DNA of 18,226 nt, taken from Flavobacteriaceae bacterium (lineage in GTDB: Bacteria > Bacteroidota > Bacteroidia > Flavobacteriales > Flavobacteriaceae). The translations under genes were made by a program, and so were the position numbers. The notes beneath the pieces were generated by a model. The model was not told the DNA's origin and made no database searches. It saw nothing but the letters and a program-made list of their open reading frames with translations. Of the stretch, positions 8,002-15,341 are shown piece after piece. The stretch is from positions 1 through 18,226 of the forward strand of contig NZQO01000052.1 in assembly GCA_002693605.1 (NCBI GenBank), in the 5' to 3' direction. Positions within the stretch are counted from its first letter, which is position 1; each line of letters starts with the position of its first letter.

Positions 8002-8469
8002 ATGAGCAGCAAAACAGACCAAAATAACCAAGCTATCGTGAAGAATGTTTTCACCGGTTTCCTAGAGGAAAAGGGACACCGCAAAACACCAGAGCGATTT
8101 GCCATTCTACAGGAAATATACGACCAGGACGAACATTTCGATGTGGAATCCCTCTATATTATCATGAAGAATAAAAATTACCGCGTTAGCCGCGCTACCC
8201 TTTACAACACCATCGAGCTGTTGTTGGAGTGTGGCTTGGTGCGAAAGCACCAATTTGGCCAAAACCAGGCGCATTACGAGAAGTCGTATTTCGACAAGCA
8301 GCACGACCACGTGATATTGTCGACCGGAGAGGTTATCGAGTTTTGCGACCCGCGCATACAATCCATCAAGAAAACAATTGAGGAAGTCTTCGATATTGAA
8401 ATAACCAACCATTCGCTGTACTTCTACGGAAACAGAAAATCTCCACTTAACCAGGAGGAAAATTCATAA
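8002..8469 (+). CDS. Fur/PerR family transcriptional regulator lacking CxxC zinc motifs
   Basis: This 155-residue protein has the Fur layout: an N-terminal winged helix ([14 protein letters not shown] at 27-40, then the recognition-helix region [15 protein letters not shown] at 60-74) and a C-terminal dimerisation domain. His45 (HFDVESLY) and the HDH at 101-103 fall at positions that bind the regulatory metal in Fur/PerR. The usual CxxC pairs of the structural zinc site are absent: HDH is followed by [16 protein letters not shown], and the C-terminus ([13 protein letters not shown]) has no Cys. Only Cys77 and Cys115 remain. It should be a metal- or redox-responsive repressor, but Fur, PerR and Zur types cannot be told apart. 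The gene sits 24 bp after rel and 6 bp before purA, so co-transcription with purA is very likely. The ATG at 8002 fits the family start. Confidence 0.92.
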   Translation: MSSKTDQNNQAIVKNVFTGFLEEKGHRKTPERFAILQEIYDQDEHFDVESLYIIMKNKNYRVSRATLYNTIELLLECGLVRKHQFGQNQAHYEKSYFDKQHDHVILSTGEVIEFCDPRIQSIKKTIEEVFDIEITNHSLYFYGNRKSPLNQEENS

Positions 8470-8475
8470 ACTATT

Positions 8476-9747
8476 ATGGCGGTAGATTTACTACTAGGAC
8501 TACAATGGGGCGACGAGGGAAAAGGAAAGATCGTCGACGTATTAACTAAGAATTACGATATTATTGCACGGTTTCAGGGCGGTCCCAATGCGGGGCACAC
8601 CTTGGAGTTCGACGGTATAAAGCACGTGCTTCATACCATTCCCAGCGGTATTTTCCACGATAACGCCATTAACCTTGTAGGAAATGGCGTGGTAATAGAC
8701 CCCGTAATATTCCAAAAGGAGCTTGACAATCTTTCAAAATTCAACCTAGACCTTCAGAATAAATTATTCATTTCCCGAAAGGCACACCTAATCTTGCCTA
8801 CGCATAGGTTGCTCGACGCGGCTTCCGAAGCTGCCAAGGGAAAGGCGAAAATTGGTTCTACGCTTAAGGGTATTGGGCCAACCTATATGGACAAAACCGG
8901 CCGTAACGGTATTCGAGTTGGCGATTTGGAAATGAGCGATTGGCAGGAAAAATACAGAACCTTGGCAAATAAGCACGAGGCGATGATCAACTTCTACAAC
9001 GTAGACATTCAATATAACCTGGCCGAACTGGAGACAGAATTCTTCCAGGCGGTAGAACGACTGAAGTCCTTACCTTTTATAGATAGCGAGGCCTATCTGC
9101 ACGAAGCGCAACAGCAAGGGAAAACTATTTTGGCCGAGGGAGCCCAGGGTTCATTGCTCGATATAGATTTTGGGACGTATCCATTCGTTACCTCATCCAA
9201 CACCACGGCTGCCGGGGCGTGTACCGGGCTTGGCGTGGCGCCAGGAAAAATCAAGGAAGTCTACGGTATCTTCAAGGCCTATACCACGCGCGTTGGGAGT
9301 GGCCCATTCCCTACCGAGCTTTTCGACGAATACGGTGAGACTATGGGACGCGTTGGCAATGAGTTTGGGGCAACCACCGGGCGCCCAAGACGTTGTGGCT
9401 GGCTAGATCTTGTAGCGCTAAAGTATGCGGTACAGGTAAATGGCGTAACCCAGTTAATGATGATGAAAGGCGACGTTTTAAGCGGTTTTGATACGTTGAA
9501 AGTGTGTACGGCCTATCACTATATGGGCGAAAAAATAGAACATTTACCCTACAACATTGAAGCTGAAAACGTAACGCCCATCTATACCGAATTGGACGGA
9601 TGGAAGGAAGATCTTACCAAGATGAACGATGCGTCGCAATTTCCGAAGGGATTGAACGATTATATCACGTTCTTGGAAGAGGCTTTGGAAGTGCCAATCA
9701 AGATCGTATCGGTAGGGCCGGACAGAAACCAGACCATCCACAGGTAA
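8476..9747 (+). CDS. purA: Adenylosuccinate synthase
   Basis: This 423-residue enzyme joins IMP and aspartate using GTP to form adenylosuccinate, the first committed step from IMP to AMP, in the cytoplasm. The P-loop-like GDEGKGK lies at residues 12-18 with the catalytic Asp13. QGGPNAGH (34-41) carries the catalytic His41, the same positions as in E. coli. Further family motifs are the GSTLKGIGPTY segment, the GTYPFVTSSNTTAAG loop, the TTGRPRRCGWLD segment and VGPDRNQTI at the C-terminus. Length is normal. The ATG at 8476 follows the Fur-family stop by 6 bp. AdSS is inhibited by ppGpp in other bacteria, which gives the neighbourhood with rel a functional reading. The OstA-like gene starts 45 bp after the stop. 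Confidence 0.97.
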   Translation: MAVDLLLGLQWGDEGKGKIVDVLTKNYDIIARFQGGPNAGHTLEFDGIKHVLHTIPSGIFHDNAINLVGNGVVIDPVIFQKELDNLSKFNLDLQNKLFISRKAHLILPTHRLLDAASEAAKGKAKIGSTLKGIGPTYMDKTGRNGIRVGDLEMSDWQEKYRTLANKHEAMINFYNVDIQYNLAELETEFFQAVERLKSLPFIDSEAYLHEAQQQGKTILAEGAQGSLLDIDFGTYPFVTSSNTTAAGACTGLGVAPGKIKEVYGIFKAYTTRVGSGPFPTELFDEYGETMGRVGNEFGATTGRPRRCGWLDLVALKYAVQVNGVTQLMMMKGDVLSGFDTLKVCTAYHYMGEKIEHLPYNIEAENVTPIYTELDGWKEDLTKMNDASQFPKGLNDYITFLEEALEVPIKIVSVGPDRNQTIHR

Positions 9748-9792
9748 GAAATTGCCTGCATTGCAGTTTCGACATAACTCAAATTCCAATTA

Positions 9793-11559
9793 TTGAAACT
9801 ATCAGGATACATAGGCGTTTTCTTCTTGTTCTTCGGAATTGTGCTCCAAGCGCAGGAGACATCCTCCCCCCAGAAGGTCGATATCCGATCTGGATATCTT
9901 GAAAAACGACCCGAGTTTCCCGATGCCATCATCTACACGAAAAACAACACGGGACAGGTATACATTGTCCACGAGGGGGTAGAAATGTGGTGCAACCAAG
10001 CCTATGTGTACCTCAACGAAAATTTTGTCAAGGCGTATGGCGATGTGCGGCTTACCCAAGGCGACAGTATATCGATGACGAGCAATTATGCCGAGTACAA
10101 TGGGGACACCCAGTTTGCCTTTGCCAGCGGCAACGTCCTGCTCACCGAGCCAAAGACCACCCTTAAGACTGACACCTTGTATTTTGACCGGGTAAAGCAA
10201 CAGGCCTATTACAGGACTGGCGGTACCGTGCGCGACTCGGCCAGGACCCTTACTTCTCGAATAGGCCGTTATTACGCCCAGCAGAAGAAATATCAGTTCC
10301 TCTCGGAAGTCGTTATACTAAATCCCGAATACATAGTGCGCTCTCCGCAATTGGATTTTTATTCGGAAACGGGTGGTGCGTACCTTTACGGACCTTCCAC
10401 CATTACCAGCGAAACCAGCACCGTATACTGTGAACGTGGCTACTATAATACCCGCGATAACACGGGCTATTTCGTAAAGAATTCTAAGGTCGATTATGAC
10501 AACCGTACCCTGTACGGCGACAGTATTTATTTTGACCGGGCCCGTGCCTTTGCCTCGGCCACGAATAATATTAAGGTCCTGGACACGGCTAACCAGAGTA
10601 TTATAAAGGGGCATTACGCCGAGGTGTACCGTGAAAAAGATTCGGTTTTCATTACTAAGAGGGCTCTCGCCATAACCGTACAGGACCAAGATTCTATATA
10701 CATGCACGCCGACACCCTTCGCGTTACTGGAAAACCTGAAAACCGTATTATAAAAGGCTTCTATAAAGCGCGTTTATTTAAACCAGGGAAGGTTGGCGAT
10801 GAACCTATGAGCGGTAAATGCGATTCAATCGTGGTGAACCAAAAGACGGGGCTCACTCAATTGTTTAGGCGTCCGGTGCTATGGAGCGGCGAAAACCAGA
10901 TGACAGGCGATACCATTCACCTACTTTCTAATACGATTACCGAACAGCTAGACACCTTAAAAGTCTTTCGGAATGCATTTTTAATTCAGAAGGACAGCGC
11001 GGGATACAATCAGGTAAAAGGCGAACGGCTTACTGGTTTGTTTACCAATAACGCGCTGGACACGGTAAACATTGATAAGAACACAGAAGTAATATACTTT
11101 GCACGAAACGATAAGGGCGAATTGTTTGGCATAGACAACACGCTTTCCAGTTCGATACAACTACATTTGGAAAACCAGCAGATTACTAGCATCCGTTTCA
11201 TAAATAAAGTTCCCGGGAAACTCTACCCCCCTTCCCAATTTCCAGATAATGCCAGGCTTTTACCGGGTTTCGAATGGCGGGGCGAAGAGCGCCTCTACTC
11301 GGTAGAAGATCTTTTCGCCGGAAAGCCCAAACCGGTTTTGCCAAAGATTACGGGAATACCCCTGCCAGAGGATGAGGGTGACTTTTTCGATGACATTCCG
11401 GAAACTGAAATAGAGCTCCCGCAAGAATCGAAACTTCGACCCAAAGACCTTCAAAACCGAAAAACAGACCCTCAAATGAGGACAAGGAAGGATCAAGTGC
11501 CAGAAAATCAAAAAGTTTCCGATTCCCTTCCTAAGAAAAAAGAGCAAGGAAAACGCTAA
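9793..11559 (+). CDS. OstA-like (LptA/LptD N-terminal type) LPS transport protein
   Basis: This 588-residue protein starts at a TTG, because a TAA lies in frame at 9775-9777 and no ATG or GTG occurs before the signal peptide. The first 20 residues (KLSGYIGVFFLFFGIVLQA) form a signal peptide ending near AQ. From about residue 45 to 460 the chain is a series of short beta-strands with repeated motifs such as DTLYFDR (127-133) and DSIYFDR (243-249), and segments like AYGDVRLTQGDSI and ASGNVLLTEP. This is the pattern of OstA domains, which form a beta-jellyroll groove carrying LPS across the periplasm. The C-terminal 70 residues are charged, Lys/Glu/Pro-rich and probably disordered. It likely acts in lipopolysaccharide transport to the outer membrane. 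It lies between purA (45 bp) and the aminotransferase gene (48 bp). Confidence 0.88.
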   Translation: MKLSGYIGVFFLFFGIVLQAQETSSPQKVDIRSGYLEKRPEFPDAIIYTKNNTGQVYIVHEGVEMWCNQAYVYLNENFVKAYGDVRLTQGDSISMTSNYAEYNGDTQFAFASGNVLLTEPKTTLKTDTLYFDRVKQQAYYRTGGTVRDSARTLTSRIGRYYAQQKKYQFLSEVVILNPEYIVRSPQLDFYSETGGAYLYGPSTITSETSTVYCERGYYNTRDNTGYFVKNSKVDYDNRTLYGDSIYFDRARAFASATNNIKVLDTANQSIIKGHYAEVYREKDSVFITKRALAITVQDQDSIYMHADTLRVTGKPENRIIKGFYKARLFKPGKVGDEPMSGKCDSIVVNQKTGLTQLFRRPVLWSGENQMTGDTIHLLSNTITEQLDTLKVFRNAFLIQKDSAGYNQVKGERLTGLFTNNALDTVNIDKNTEVIYFARNDKGELFGIDNTLSSSIQLHLENQQITSIRFINKVPGKLYPPSQFPDNARLLPGFEWRGEERLYSVEDLFAGKPKPVLPKITGIPLPEDEGDFFDDIPETEIELPQESKLRPKDLQNRKTDPQMRTRKDQVPENQKVSDSLPKKKEQGKR

Positions 11560-11564
11560 CAACA

Positions 11565-11581
11565 CACAACGAATCGTTGTG
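11565..11581. repeat. Short perfect inverted repeat between the OstA-like and aminotransferase genes
   Basis: CACAACG (11565-11571) and CGTTGTG (11575-11581) are perfect inverted arms around the spacer AAT. The element sits 5 bp after the OstA-like stop and 26 bp before the GTG at 11608. It could be an operator or a small hairpin. The bases after it are AT-rich but do not form an uninterrupted T-run, so a rho-independent terminator is not supported. Chance occurrence is possible. Confidence 0.35.
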
Positions 11582-11607
11582 ATATCATATATTTTCTATT
11601 CAATTAA

Positions 11608-12804
11608 GTGAAAGACGATTTCTTTACATACCAGGCCCAGACCACACCGCACCCCCTCGCGCTAGAAATTTCGCATGCGGAAGGAAGCTATGTGTATGAT
11701 ATGCAGGGCAATGCCCATTTGGACTTTGTGGCGGGCGTATCGGCCTGTAGCCTCGGGCACCGCCATCCCCGGGTGGTGAGTGCAGTTAAAGAGCAGTTGG
11801 ACAAGTACATGCACGTCATGGTTTATGGTGAATACGTGCAGTCTCCCGCGGTAGCCCTGGCCAAATTATTGGCACAACACCTTCCCCTACCCCTCGAATC
11901 GACTTATTTGGTGAACAGCGGTGCCGAGGCCATAGACGGTGCCATGAAACTGGCGCGCAGGGTGACCGGCCGTAGCGAAATTCGCTATGCGCACAATGCC
12001 TACCACGGAAATACCTTCGGTGCGCTAAGCCTGATGGATTACAGAGAACGTACAGAACCCTTCGAGCCCTTGGTTGCAGACTGCCATCCGCTTCGGTTCA
12101 ATACCCCTGAAGACCTGCCACTCATAACCGATAAAACCGCTGCGGTGGTCCTGGAGACCATACAGGGGGGCGCAGGATTTATCGTTCCCAGCAAGGAATA
12201 TATGGATGCAGTTCGACGGCGGTGCAACCAAACCGGTGCGCTGCTAATACTGGACGAAATCCAGCCAGGGTTTGGCCGTACGGGAACTTTGTTCGGTTTT
12301 CAGCAGTTCGGTATCGTGCCCGATGTCGTGGTCATGGGTAAGGGAATGGGGGGCGGTATGCCCATTGGCGCATTTACGGCGTCGAAAAAACATATGGCAG
12401 CGCTAAGCGACAACCCGAAACTCGGGCACATAACCACCTTTGGCGGGCATCCCGTGATTGCCGCGGCGGCCCTTGCAACGCTCCGAGAAATTACGGAAAC
12501 CTCGTTAATGGATAGAATTGCCGAAAAAGAATTCCTCTTTAGGAAATTGCTCAAGCACCCCCTTATCACGGAGGTGCGTGGTACCGGACTCATGCTAGCT
12601 GCTATGGTAGAAAGTGAAGAAATGGCCTCGCAAGTCATATTGGCGTGCAAAGATAGGGGGCTCATACTGTTCTGGCTGCTCTTTGAACCGAGGGCCATTC
12701 GCATAACTCCGCCACTAACCATTAGTATTGAGGAAATTAAGGCCGGTTGCGCCATACTGACGGATGTCTTGGATCGTTTCAACAAAAATACACCTATTGG
12801 ATAA
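11608..12804 (+). CDS. Class-III PLP-dependent aminotransferase (acetylornithine/aspartate aminotransferase family)
   Basis: This 398-residue enzyme is a fold-type-I, class-III aminotransferase. It starts at a GTG because a TAA immediately precedes it in frame (11605-11607); the start MKDDFFTYQAQTTPHP agrees with relatives I recall. The N-terminal DFVAGVSACSLGHRHPRV (39-56), SGAEAIDGAMKLAR (104-117), the PLP-binding LDEIQPGFGRTG with Asp216 (215-226) and the Schiff-base lysine Lys245 in VVMGKGMGGGMPIGAF are all present; TTFGGHP at 276-282 holds the phosphate-contacting Thr. The amino donor and acceptor cannot be assigned: relatives include acetylornithine, ornithine and 4-aminobutyrate enzymes. 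Such genes commonly sit beside OstA-like genes in flavobacteria, from memory. The gap to the TPR gene is 131 bp and contains a candidate promoter. Confidence 0.93.
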   Translation: MKDDFFTYQAQTTPHPLALEISHAEGSYVYDMQGNAHLDFVAGVSACSLGHRHPRVVSAVKEQLDKYMHVMVYGEYVQSPAVALAKLLAQHLPLPLESTYLVNSGAEAIDGAMKLARRVTGRSEIRYAHNAYHGNTFGALSLMDYRERTEPFEPLVADCHPLRFNTPEDLPLITDKTAAVVLETIQGGAGFIVPSKEYMDAVRRRCNQTGALLILDEIQPGFGRTGTLFGFQQFGIVPDVVVMGKGMGGGMPIGAFTASKKHMAALSDNPKLGHITTFGGHPVIAAAALATLREITETSLMDRIAEKEFLFRKLLKHPLITEVRGTGLMLAAMVESEEMASQVILACKDRGLILFWLLFEPRAIRITPPLTISIEEIKAGCAILTDVLDRFNKNTPIG

Positions 12805-12878
12805 GTTACTGACTATAAGAATTATACGTCTAATAGTTTCTGTTAATAAGCCTGTTAACAAGAAATACGGCACAACTA

Positions 12879-12907
12879 TTGAACTTCCCTTTACATTAGT
12901 ATCTTTA
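12879..12907 (+). promoter_or_regulatory. Candidate promoter of the TPR-DUF368-aroE unit
   Basis: TTG at 12879-12881 lies 18 bases before TATCTTTA (12900-12907), which differs from TAnnTTTG only in its last base. The ATG of the TPR gene is 28 bases further. This 131-bp gap, the longest in the window, also holds a direct repeat of CTGTTAA. Confidence 0.5.
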
Positions 12908-12935
12908 AAATAGAAGAAACCGTTAATCCGTACGT

Positions 12936-14336
12936 ATGCAAATACCTCCAAACGAGCATAACAACTTCTCACTTTCCCGGTTCGAGTCTATGTTGAAAAC
13001 AAACGATGTCTATTTTTTCGATTCGGAAGAGTTTGAGGACATCATACAACATTACTTGGAAAACGGAAAAATAGCCCTGGCAAAAAAGGCAACCAAGCTA
13101 GGTTTGGAACAGCACCCCACTGCGACCAACCTAAAATTGTTCATGGTCGAGATGTACATTTTTGAGGACCAATTGGACGTTGCCGATGCCCTGCTCGATG
13201 AATTGTATTTACTGGAGCAGAGCAACGAGGAAATTTATATTCAAAAGGCAAATATCTATTCGCGACGGGACGAGCACAAAAAGGCCATCCAGCTTCTGGA
13301 AAAGGCGCTCGAGATCACCAACGATGAGAACGATGTGCTTTCGTTAATAGGAATGGAATATCTTTTCCTTGAAGATTTCGAGAACGGAAAATATTATTTT
13401 ATGAAGTGCCTTGAACAAGATGAGAACGACTTCTCGGCCTTGTACAACATTATCTATTGCTTTGAATATCTCGATCAGTACGAAGAGGCTATCGATTACC
13501 TCAATGATTTCTTAAATAAAAATCCGTATTGCGAAGTAGCTTGGCACCAGGTTGGCAAGCAATATTACATTTTGAAAGACTATAAGAAGGCCCTGGCGGC
13601 TTTCGATTTCGCCATAATTAGTGACGATACCTTCGTGGGCGCCTACCTGGAAAAGGGAAAGGTGCTGGAACGCCTTAAAAGATATGAAGATGCCATAGAG
13701 AGCTATTCCGTTACCCTCGGAATTGACGACCCGACCTCCTTCGCTTTGTTACGTATTGGGAAATGCCACGAACGCTTGGGCAATACCGATCTTGCCCTTC
13801 AGTTCTATACGAAGTGCGTGGAGGAAGATTCGCTTTTGGACAAGGGATGGATTTCCATTACCGATTTATATTTCAAACTGAAAGATTACCAGAAAGCGCT
13901 TTACTACATAGACAAGGCGATAAATATCGACAGTGAGAACGTGCGCTATTGGAAGCGGTATGCCAAGATAAACAACCGCCTCAATTTGTTCGAGGAAGCC
14001 GAGCACGGCTTCAGAAAGACATTGGAGTTGGGAAATTACGAACTTGAAACCTGGCTTACGCGCTGCGACATCCTATTGCACTTGGGCGAGTATCAGGCCG
14101 CAATAAAGAACCTGTTCCAGGCCACCGAGTTTTATCCTGAGAACGTGGAAATTGAGTATCGACTTGCCGGTCTGTACTATTTGGTTGCCGATGAGCGCAA
14201 GGCCGAGTTTCACCTGCGCACGGCCCTGAGGTTAGACCCAGAGTTTATCATCATCATCGAAGAACTTTTCCCAACGGTATTTGAACACGCTAAAGTGCGC
14301 GAAATAATAGGGAAACAAAAAAAACCTTCACTATAA
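12936..14336 (+). CDS. Tetratricopeptide-repeat protein, cytoplasmic
   Basis: This 466-residue protein is almost entirely made of tetratricopeptide-type helical repeats. Roughly ten to eleven repeats run from residue 30 to 435, for instance around 98-128 (IYIQKANIYSRRDEHKKAIQ), 200-230 (AWHQVGKQYYILKDYKKAL), 235-262 (GAYLEKGKVLERLKRYEDAI), 305-331 (ISITDLYFKLKDYQKAL) and 372-400. There is no signal peptide or membrane segment, so it should be cytoplasmic. TPR arrays are protein-binding scaffolds; no enzyme domain is visible, and the partner is unknown. The ATG at 12936 is 28 bp after a good promoter candidate. The chain is acidic. It is followed after 33 bp by the first DUF368 gene, with which it may be co-transcribed, although a perfect -7 box sits in that gap. 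Confidence 0.92.
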   Translation: MQIPPNEHNNFSLSRFESMLKTNDVYFFDSEEFEDIIQHYLENGKIALAKKATKLGLEQHPTATNLKLFMVEMYIFEDQLDVADALLDELYLLEQSNEEIYIQKANIYSRRDEHKKAIQLLEKALEITNDENDVLSLIGMEYLFLEDFENGKYYFMKCLEQDENDFSALYNIIYCFEYLDQYEEAIDYLNDFLNKNPYCEVAWHQVGKQYYILKDYKKALAAFDFAIISDDTFVGAYLEKGKVLERLKRYEDAIESYSVTLGIDDPTSFALLRIGKCHERLGNTDLALQFYTKCVEEDSLLDKGWISITDLYFKLKDYQKALYYIDKAINIDSENVRYWKRYAKINNRLNLFEEAEHGFRKTLELGNYELETWLTRCDILLHLGEYQAAIKNLFQATEFYPENVEIEYRLAGLYYLVADERKAEFHLRTALRLDPEFIIIIEELFPTVFEHAKVREIIGKQKKPSL

Positions 14337-14342
14337 TTTGTT

Positions 14343-14350
14343 TATTTTTG
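14343..14350 (+). promoter_or_regulatory. Candidate -7 promoter box for the DUF368 pair
   Basis: TATTTTTG matches TAnnTTTG perfectly and lies 19 bases before the ATG at 14370. No TTG-type -33 element is seen at the proper distance, so it may be weak or a chance match in the AT-rich end of the TPR gene. Confidence 0.35.
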
Positions 14351-14369
14351 AGGCTAAGCCAGTTTGCCT

Positions 14370-15335
14370 ATGCCTACCAGAAATATCCTCCAGTATTTAG
14401 TTATAACCGCTAAAGGACTCGCCATGGGCGCCGCAGATGTGGTTCCGGGCGTATCGGGCGGCACCATTGCCTTTATTAGCGGAATCTATGAAGAACTCAT
14501 AGAAACCATCCATAAATTAGACCTCAGGTTTTTCAAACTTTGGAAGCAACGCTCGTTTAAGATAGCATGGGAAGAATATAACCTGGGGTTTCTCCTCGCC
14601 CTATTTTCTGGCATAGCCATTAGTATTCTTTCGTTTGCCAAAATAATAACTTGGCTCTTGGCCAACCATCCCATTTTGGTATGGTCGTTTTTCTTTGGTT
14701 TGGTTATCGCCAGTATTATTTTCGTAGGAAAACAGATTAGCCGATGGAATCTTATCATCGGTATTGCACTCATTCTCGCATCTATCTTTGCCTATAGTAT
14801 TACCCTTGCCAAGCCGGTTGGCACGCCAGATAGCATTTGGTTTCTGTTCTTTGCCGGCTTTGTGGCCATAATCGCCATGATTTTGCCCGGCATCTCTGGC
14901 GCATTTATTTTATTGTTGCTAGGGGCCTACCAAGCCATTATTGGCACCTTGAGCCAACTGGGCGATGGCATTGCCCAGTTAAGCTGGGAACTGGTCTCAC
15001 AGGCTTTCGCAAAACTGGCTGTCTTTGGCCTAGGCGCCATCTTGGGCCTTAAGGTCTTCTCCCGCGTTCTCAATTGGATGTTCAAGCACCATAAAAATTT
15101 AATCCTGGCGGTCCTCACCGGATTTATGATTGGAGCGCTCAACAAGATTTGGCCGTGGAAGGAAGTTCTTGAATACCGGGTAAACCACAACGGCGAGGAA
15201 ATTCCATTTTTGGAGAAGAGCATCATGCCTACGCAGTATGCCCACGATCCGCAAATACTTTACGCCGTGATTTTCATGATCCTTGGTTATTTGAGCATCT
15301 TTGTGCTAGAAAGGGTTGCCGTACAAAAGAAATAA
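14370..15335 (+). CDS. DUF368 polyprenyl-phosphate translocase-type membrane protein, first copy
   Basis: This 321-residue membrane protein has the DUF368 signature GAADVVPGVSGGTIAF at residues 20-35 and its second-half counterpart ILPGISGAFILLLLGAY at 171-187. A WPWKE motif lies at 261-265. Hydrophobic segments near 73-97, 100-120, 127-146, 156-190, 212-230, 242-260 and 296-315 predict about eight or nine transmembrane stretches, including re-entrant ones at the PGxSG motifs. Proteins of this family were reported in 2023 (PopT type) to move undecaprenyl phosphate back across the membrane for reuse in peptidoglycan and surface-polymer synthesis. I assign the role by family only. The ATG at 14370 is chosen over a TTG at 14364. 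The second copy begins only 6 bp after the stop. Confidence 0.93.
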   Translation: MPTRNILQYLVITAKGLAMGAADVVPGVSGGTIAFISGIYEELIETIHKLDLRFFKLWKQRSFKIAWEEYNLGFLLALFSGIAISILSFAKIITWLLANHPILVWSFFFGLVIASIIFVGKQISRWNLIIGIALILASIFAYSITLAKPVGTPDSIWFLFFAGFVAIIAMILPGISGAFILLLLGAYQAIIGTLSQLGDGIAQLSWELVSQAFAKLAVFGLGAILGLKVFSRVLNWMFKHHKNLILAVLTGFMIGALNKIWPWKEVLEYRVNHNGEEIPFLEKSIMPTQYAHDPQILYAVIFMILGYLSIFVLERVAVQKK

Positions 15336-15341
15336 CTTATT

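Noticed and set aside
12300..12785. 161-residue minus-strand open frame opposite the aminotransferase gene
   Set aside because: It is a low-complexity Ser/Ala/Ile-rich antisense reading of a strongly conserved coding region, with no family motif.
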